From Pterobdella sp. o SKG-2022 (lineage: Eukaryota > Annelida > Clitellata > Hirudinida > Piscicolidae), in the NCBI GenBank assembly GCA_964035795.1, contig OZ038327.1, positions 2,535,553 to 2,599,552 on the forward strand: a DNA stretch of 64,000 bases, given 5' to 3'. The translations under genes were made by a program, and so were the position numbers. Within the stretch, counting starts at the first letter, position 1. Every line of letters starts with the position of its first letter. Below the pieces are notes generated by a model. That model made no database searches. It saw only the letters and a program-made list of their open reading frames with translations, and was not told the DNA's origin. Shown one piece after another: positions 45,355 to 64,000 of the stretch.

Positions 45355-46390
45355 AATATATCTAATATCCTAGCTCGCCTATCTTGATTTTAAAATTGTT
45401 GGTTGTTTCCACGGAAACTGTCTCATCACTAAGCTCATTCCAGGCGTTTATCACTCTGCTACTGAAGAATCTCTGCTTGATTCGACTTCCAGTCTTCTTA
45501 AATAATTTGTATTTGTGTCCTCGTAGGACTTTTCTGGTTTCCAGTTGGAAGAATCTGATAAATGGTGTATCCTCTTTTTTGGTGATTAATTTATAGGTTT
45601 TTATTAAATCTTCTCTGCATCTTCTTTTTTCTAGAGTTGTCAGTCCACATTCTCTTAATCTTTTTTCGTATTGAAGTTTCTCGAGTCTTTTGATCATCTT
45701 TGTCGCTCTGCGCTGTACCTTTTCCAGAATGTTCTTGTCTTTTTGCAAATCTGGACTCCACGCCTGAACACAATATTCCAGATGGGGTCGAACTAGAGTC
45801 TTATACAAATTTATGATTATTGATTTCTCTCTGCTGACCACCGTTCTTCTGATAAATCCAAGTATTTGATTTGCTTTGGCCGCTGCGACAGTACATTGCC
45901 TCGATGTTTTTGTGTTTATGTGTATCATGACTCCGAAATCTTTTTCTTCTTCTGTCGATTGTAGCTCTTGATTGCCCAAATGATACTGAAAGATCCTGTT
46001 TTTTTTCCCATGTGCATTACTTTGCATTCATCTATATTGAAAAACATTTGCCAATCCTCAGACCACTTATATATCCGTTCCAAATCAAGTCTTAGTACTT
46101 CCGCATCTATTTCATTGTTGACCTTCGCACACAGTTTCGTGTCGTCAGCAAACTTTGATATTTTTGATTTTATCCCAAAGTCAATATCGTTGATAATATA
46201 ACAAATAGCAGAGGTCCCAGCACCGAACCTTGAGGAACTCCACTTGTAACATTAATTCAGGATGAATTCTTGTCTTTGATACGCACTTGTTGTTTCCTGT
46301 TCTTTAGCCAGTCAGTGATCCATCGGAGCAGGTTACCAGATATCCCGCACGATCGTAACTTCTTGACAAAGATAAAGATATCTCAATCAA
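45355..46390 (-). mobile_element. LINE 3' half, RT and C-terminal region (CR1/jockey-like)
   Basis: The minus strand gives FADDTKLCAKVNNEID (RT catalytic box), then MFFNIDECKVMHMG. After one frameshift a 221-codon frame follows with ELQSTEEEKDFGVMI, LVRPHLEYCVQAWSP, KVQRRATKMIKRL and RFFSSRVINAWNELSDE. It is fairly young, because only a few frame breaks are seen, but it is 5'-truncated. Confidence 0.85.
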
Positions 46391-47012
46391 ATTCTCAATG
46401 CTATAGGAATAATTCAGAAAAGTCTAGAATAAGTGTATGAGAATAAAACACCGAGTGATATTAATCATAAACTTGAAGTGTTTTAAAGGAAATCTCTTAA
46501 TTAACAAGTGATGACCACTTGAAGATGTGAGATTTCTTTGAGAAAAGCTTCATGTAGATTGTTTAATAAACACCTATGAAGCTGATAATGGTAGGTCTTA
46601 TAAGGAAAGTTGATGACAATAATGATGATGAAGATCTTTTGCTTAGATGCAATAATATGGCATATTAATATAAAAAAGCTTTGTTTTGAATAAAGTATGT
46701 TAAAACAAGTACTTTTGATAGATACAATAAACATAGAGAATCTCGTCTTTTTTGACGTAAAAATTTCAAAGTTGATAGGCTTCAGATGCGTTTATAAAAA
46801 AAACTAAAATTTTCGATAAATCCAACCTTATCAAAGTTGATTACTTTGAGGAATTATAATTTGAACATTTTTGAGATAAAAAATTTGTCTTATAATTTTT
46901 CTATTTTCAAAACTAAAAGACCAAAAAACTAAGTAAAACCCCATCTAAAAAATATATAACTTTTAAATTCAGGCAATTCAACAAAATATGGCAAAAGTAA
47001 AAGATACTTTTT
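46391..47012. other. Unclassified sequence with a dispersed repeat
   Basis: 46795-46845 carries CTAAAATTTTCGATAAATCC .. CCTTATCAAAGTT, a motif also seen near 31060, 35390 and 54950 and in the arms of the foldback element. Otherwise no gene is seen. Confidence 0.45.
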
Positions 47013-47312
47013 TTATTTGTTGCTTGGGTAGCAATTCAAGTATTCAAGGCAAGATGCCTTTTTGAACATCTCAGTGAGAAGCTGTGGGTTAAGGTGAATC
47101 GATAGAAAGATATTTGTATCAGTAGATGAGAGTGGCTGGAGAAGGTGAACTTGATAGGCCTTGGTCCTGTATTTGAGGTTCTGCTGGTTGTTAACTAAAA
47201 TGATTTTTTCAAAGTAATTTGGTATTTTTAGGCATGTTATCGGTTGTTTAAAGACCAATAAAGATATCTTTTTGAAATGATACCGTAAGTTGACCAATGA
47301 AATTAGGTTCAT
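47013..47312 (-). other. Possible exon or ORF, 99 codons
   Basis: This is the only non-repetitive ORF between the receptor and the Gln-rich gene. It reads KYRTKAYQVHLLQPLSSTDT, then ends CLEYLNCYPSNK. No signal peptide or domain is recognised, and the ATG lacks a strong context. It could be a terminal exon or a chance ORF. Confidence 0.25.
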
Positions 47313-47569
47313 AGAAACATCGTACGTTTATGAATGATTCTTTGTTGTTGATATACCTAATGGTGGTTGCCATGGGTGAAATACTCTTGGAAGCTTTATT
47401 GATTGGAGGGTTGTTTGATGGGATTTTTTGTTGTAGAATCTGTTTTGATGGGATTTGTCGTCGTAGAATCTGGTTTGGTTATTTTAAACATTGTATCAAG
47501 TCCCATGTGAGATTTTCAAGGTGTTTTGAATGGAGAGCGTAAGGTGGCTTTTAGACACAGTTAGTACAA

Positions 47570-47640
47570 GTTCTGATGGAGCAGCGACCTATGAAACCTA
47601 TCAATTGCGCATAAAAAACCTCAGTTAGAGACAACCCAAT
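47570..47640 (+). repeat. SINE body type 2 fragment
   Basis: ACCTATGAAACCTATCAATT .. CCTCAGTTAGAGAC matches the body at 7441, plus orientation, with no head. Confidence 0.6.
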
Positions 47641-49404
47641 GGTAAACTTACTATTTTGAGACTAATTTACATCCAAAATTTATCATACTCTCACCATTAA
47701 ATCTGTATCCCAGCTCCCACCACCACTACAATACTAACACTACGACTATTATCAACACCACCACCACACCCCATGACCCTCAACAACCAGCACACCACTA
47801 CAACTAATACTACTTCCCTCCTCTAACAACACTATTCAAAACACCAGCAACACTGGTCAGAACACTAACGAGGAATCTCTTTGTTAGTTTGTCATTCAGT
47901 TCGCTTATAAACACCAGACGACGGAACCAAGCAAAAAAACCCCACCACACCAGACGACGAACCAGACAACAAGTAAAAACACGGTTGATATTTTGTTATA
48001 TTTAATAAAAGAATCTATAATCTGAGAAGAAGATACACGTGTATACAAACCATCGAATCAGAAACGCAGACGCCGTTAACTATTGATAATGTCGGTAAAA
48101 ATCAACACCGAAACACCAGTTAACACATCGAACATTATTTGTGTATGTATGTGTGTGTGTGAGATTTTTAGTTTGTCTGTATGTGAGTGTTTTCGTCTGT
48201 GAGTCTGTGTGTGTTTATATTTGTATTTATGTGTATTCTTGTGTATCGTTTTCGTGTGTTCTTTTACACTATATAATCATGACTTAAATTTATAAATGAG
48301 TTTGTGAGTATGCGTGTATTTATATTACGTATGTGTTGTTGCTATGAATACATGTATATATGTATGTTCATATGTGTGTGTAAATTTCTGCATGCATGTG
48401 TACGTACTTGTGTATGTATGTATATATGTATCTATTTGTTGCTGGCTACACAGCAAACTTAACTATAGAGTGCTGCGTAACAACTACAAACAACGACTTC
48501 TAAACGGGTTCTGACGTCATGCCAGATACAGTCGCAATAATAACAATAATAAGAACAGCAGTAATAATAATAGTAACTTTAATAGAATCAATAAAAAGAA
48601 CAATAATAAGAGCATCATTAATCATAAGAACTTCAATGGAACAATTATAAGAACAACAGCAATAATAACATTAATAAAAACAACAGTAAAAACAACTTGA
48701 ATAATAATAATAATAATGAAAAATAATAACAATAAAAAGGTAATAGTGAAAACATGCGAAAGAATTCTCAGTGATAATAATAAAGTGGTGAAATTCAAAA
48801 CACGAAGAACGCCAGTTAACTATGCAACAATAAACATAATAATAATAATACTAACAATAAAAATAATAATGTTATTTAAAACACATTGGCATAAAAAATG
48901 AACAATAATGATATTTTCAATAAAGAAATCTCCCAATAAAAAGTTAAAATAAAAAGGCTTGGAGGCCATCCCCGTTGACATGTGCGGTGGAAATACAACT
49001 AGGTTTATATCAACGAAGAAAAAAGAAATAATAATAATAATAATAAAAATAAATATAGTAAGATATCATTCAAAATAACAGCAATAAGGTGTCATTAAGG
49101 AGAAAAATAAGAATAATAATTAACTTGAAATATTAGCTAAAAAAACAAAGACGTTGAAACAGGCGTTTTTGTATTCTACAGATGAATAAACTCGTTATTG
49201 TTATTATTCATTAATATAAACCTATTTATTATTATTTTTATTATTCGTTAATAATAAGCTAGTTATTATTATTGTTGTTATTTTCATTTTTATTATTATT
49301 GAATGATGATGTTGGTTATATCGTCTTGAAACATCGTTACTACTTACATACTTAACTAGAGGTATGATTATTAATTTAAACACACACGCACGTTGAAATA
49401 AACT

Positions 49405-49408
<4 letters not shown>

Positions 49409-49458
<50 letters not shown>
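49409..49458. repeat. CA dinucleotide array
   Basis: About 24 CA units. Confidence 0.97.
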
Positions 49459-49460
<2 letters not shown>

Positions 49461-51391
49461 TATAAAGAGATTTTATTTTTATATTTATATGTTGGCTGTA
49501 GCATGTACTGAAAAAATAATAATAAAAGAAAAAAGATGATATTAATTGTAGAAAAATAACAATATTAATAATAATAACAACAACGACATAAAATAACCCA
49601 AAGCAAAAACGCAAGCGGGGTATTTACACGGCCATATGAGCACACATATGCAACCAAACACACATACACACAAACAAACACGTGAGAATATATATAATCC
49701 GGTACACACAAACATTCAATTATGTGCGGCGAATGGCCTTTTGTATGAAGGGAATTATATCTAAAAATAGACCAAAAACAGAGCTGAAAATAGAAATTCA
49801 AATTTTTTATTTTCTGTGACGTAAAATCTAAAAATGGAAAAGTGCCGATGAGTGTGTAAAGGTGAACTGACGTTAAAATCAATTTGGCGCCAAACACACC
49901 GCCACCCATTGTTTTACACGAACCGTGCCAAAATAGGAGAAAAAAAATAAAATTGTTAAGAGTGATGATAATAATAATAATAATAACCATCGTGAAATCA
50001 TAAAGTTGATATTTTATATCAAAAGCGAAAAATAAAAATAATAGTCAATCAAAATCACTTATTGAATATTCGCAGAGCACTAGTTCAAAATACGAATAAG
50101 ATGAAAAAAAATTAGTGCAAAAATAATAATAGTAGACAGATAATGAAAAATCAAAATCAATGATGAAATAATAAAAAAAATAATAAAAATAGAAAAATAA
50201 AACAGCAGTAGAAAAGAATGGCAAATGGCCTGGTCACATAAGAAGGCTTGATGACGTACTACTGACACCCTACTTATAGTTTCCTAGACCGCAATAAAAA
50301 AATAATAAAAAGAATAATAATAGTAATAATAAATAATAATAATGAGAGTAGTAGTAGTAATGATAACCATGACATTATACCATTGATAGAGAATATATTA
50401 TTATTAAGCATATTCCAATGTTAAAACCGAAAACAATAAAAATAATAATCAAATGGATAGTAATTTCAATAAAAAAAATAATAATAAGAGCACAAAAGAA
50501 ATATAGCCTCAATGAGAAAAAAAATGGAGAAATACATGAGAAAAAGACCAGGTGATAGCTGGTACTTTCACCAATATATAAATTGCATAATTATATACCC
50601 CCTTTATTATTATCATTAATATTATTATTATTATCATTATTATTTACACATACACATAAACTCGTTTATTTAATTAAGTATTATTTATTTTATTAATTTA
50701 ATTCATTTTATTAATTAATATTTTCAATTTATTATTTGATTAATATACTCTATTATCATTATGTGCCTCTAAGTAGCATCATCACCAATGACAACTACTA
50801 TATGTAAAGTTGTTGGCGAAATGACAGTTATAACGCTGTATATATCTATGTGGAATTTACGTTGGCGTTAGTGGCCTTTCTATGCAACTATTGTTAGCGA
50901 TGAACCGCCCATGCTACTGTATGAATAGGAGAAATAATGAAAAAAATTATGATTTTAACATAATTTAAATTATTATAATATAAAATGGGGCGTGGAGTGT
51001 GAGAAAAAAAATAATATAAAAAATTGATTGAAAAAACATTAAAACGACAAAAAATAATACAATTAATAAACCATATTGATATAAAAATTAATAATAACAA
51101 TAATAATAAAAATAATAACAATAATAATAGTACTTGGCCATAAGTGACGTAGGTTAACTAATACAACAACCACCGCAAACGCCATGCATCATTGTCATTT
51201 CACGTTTCAAATGTGGTTACGATCAATATCATAAGAATGATGAGATTAAATAACAATAATAATATAACCGTCTTAGATCATCTAAAAAAAAAAAATCATA
51301 TAATAATAATAATAAACAAAACAATAAAAACATCACTAATAAAAATAATAATAACCAACATCATCGTCATCCCCTCTAAATATGCACGTGA

Positions 51392-51395
<4 letters not shown>

Positions 51396-51430
<35 letters not shown>
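51396..51430. repeat. TA dinucleotide array
   Basis: About 17 TA units. Confidence 0.97.
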
Positions 51431-51435
<5 letters not shown>

Positions 51436-52529
51436 CTACAATAGGAATTGATAGGAAACCGACTGTACTAATTTAAAGCTAATAAAATTATAAACTATTA
51501 TTATTATTATTATTAGCACTGTTATTTTCCTGATAATAATTATTATTGTTATCTATGTTATCATAGCTGTAGTATCAAAAACTCTCCACAATCATTCGCA
51601 TTTTATTCATCACATAATAATAATAATAACACTCTTGAGAATACCGTCACAATCACGTCATTAATACAACGCCGCATACAACCAACAGATGAGCTATTTA
51701 TAGCATATCAACCAGCTAATAAGCTATTTATAACTCCACCACACACCTTATACAAATCAGGTTCCCACAAGCGATGATAAATCTACCTGATTTTATAATT
51801 AATTATAATAGCATCACTAATAGTTATATCAACACTAGTGATAGTCATTTAAAATAGTGATATTATCACCAACGACAATGATATTAGTGTTGATAGTAGT
51901 ATCAAGAGTAACATTAGCAATATTGTTAGTAGTACTAGCAATAATAAAAGTAGTATATTATTGGCCATATTGATAATAGTAATAGAATGAAGATGATTTG
52001 ATAATAGTCTCTCAGGAGTGTAAAGTATTGTATGTATTTAACTATACGACTCATGTATCATTATCACGTCGTTGATAATTATTTCATCATCATCCTCATC
52101 ATCACGTAGATAACTATCCCATCATTATTACGATCAAAACGATAAGTATCATCATTAACTATTATTATTATTAGTAGTATTATTATTACGAGACAAGAAC
52201 CTCCATTTCATCTGTAGTTAATGATGTTGCTTAGTTGAGTAGTAGAACAAATTATGAGTGCAACTCATTGTTTATTTAGCGCTGTAGTCGCTATTTTTAT
52301 TCCCCTTATTTGTATTCTTTTTATATCATTTCATCGTGTTTATATCATTTAATGTCGTTATTTTCATCGTTTTATATCATTTCTGTATCTGTATATCTGT
52401 AGTTACTATTGTATCCTCGAGCCCGCGAACGTTATTAAATTTACTATCAGTAAATACTCAATAATAGTGATCATATATCTTAAATGGGACTCCTGGCAGT
52501 ATTAGTGTATTACTAATACATTATCCTTA

Positions 52530-64000
<11,471 letters not shown>

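Larger units (their letters stand above)
47650..52529. other. Gene-poor, simple-repeat-rich region
   Basis: CAC/CCA-rich, TG-rich (48140-48430), AAT-rich and CAT-rich stretches, with a CA array at 49409-49458 and a TA array at 51396-51430. The right end is probably the 3' untranslated region of the Gln-rich gene; minus-strand AATAAA signals lie near 52271 and 52297. No gene was supported. Confidence 0.55.

Overview
This window is nuclear DNA from an invertebrate animal. It is strongly AT-rich, has many short exons with GT..AG introns, tRNA-derived SINEs, decayed non-LTR retrotransposons, and very abundant microsatellites (TTA, GAT, GATA, GGAT, CA/GT). The gene content (an adhesion GPCR, a secreted VWA protein and a Gln-rich cytoplasmic protein) fits a lophotrochozoan such as an annelid. 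The species cannot be fixed from sequence alone. Nothing bacterial, viral or CRISPR-like is present. Most gene models were built by hand, using reading frame, splice sites and intron phase.

Layout. (1) Positions 1-3410, minus strand: the end of a Gln-rich gene, then an apparently complete secreted protein of about 469 residues with an N-terminal lysozyme-like domain and one VWA domain. (2) Positions 4300-18350: a cluster of small membrane-protein genes and broken copies on both strands. Their parts include signal peptides, Ig-like exons, single transmembrane exons, and short tails that are basic or carry PPxY-like motifs. They are mixed with retrotransposon fossils and a foldback (MITE-like) element that has inserted in or beside the Ig-like copies. 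(3) Positions 20803-43931, plus strand: an apparently complete adhesion G-protein-coupled receptor of 22 exons and 1222 codons. It runs from signal peptide through a Thr-rich region, a hormone-receptor motif, a GAIN domain swollen by Asn- and Ser-rich inserts, a GPS and seven transmembrane helices to a cytoplasmic tail. Its introns hold most of the satellite DNA here, including 36 indel-free copies of a 20-bp minisatellite. (4) Positions 43932-52529: mainly repeats, one LINE 3' end, SINE pieces and one weak ORF. (5) Positions 52530-64000, minus strand: the 3' part (22 exons, about 1780 codons) of a Gln/Asn/Ser/Thr-rich protein that resembles PRRC2/BAT2-like proteins; its 5' end lies beyond the window.

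The genes are separate transcription units, not an operon. The receptor probably signals from the plasma membrane. The VWA protein is probably extracellular. The small Ig-like genes look like a fast-evolving surface-receptor family. The Gln-rich protein is probably cytoplasmic.

The most interesting points are the Ig-like type I membrane gene cluster, the receptor GPS that lacks the usual cleavage tripeptide, and the splice acceptors built out of microsatellite arrays.
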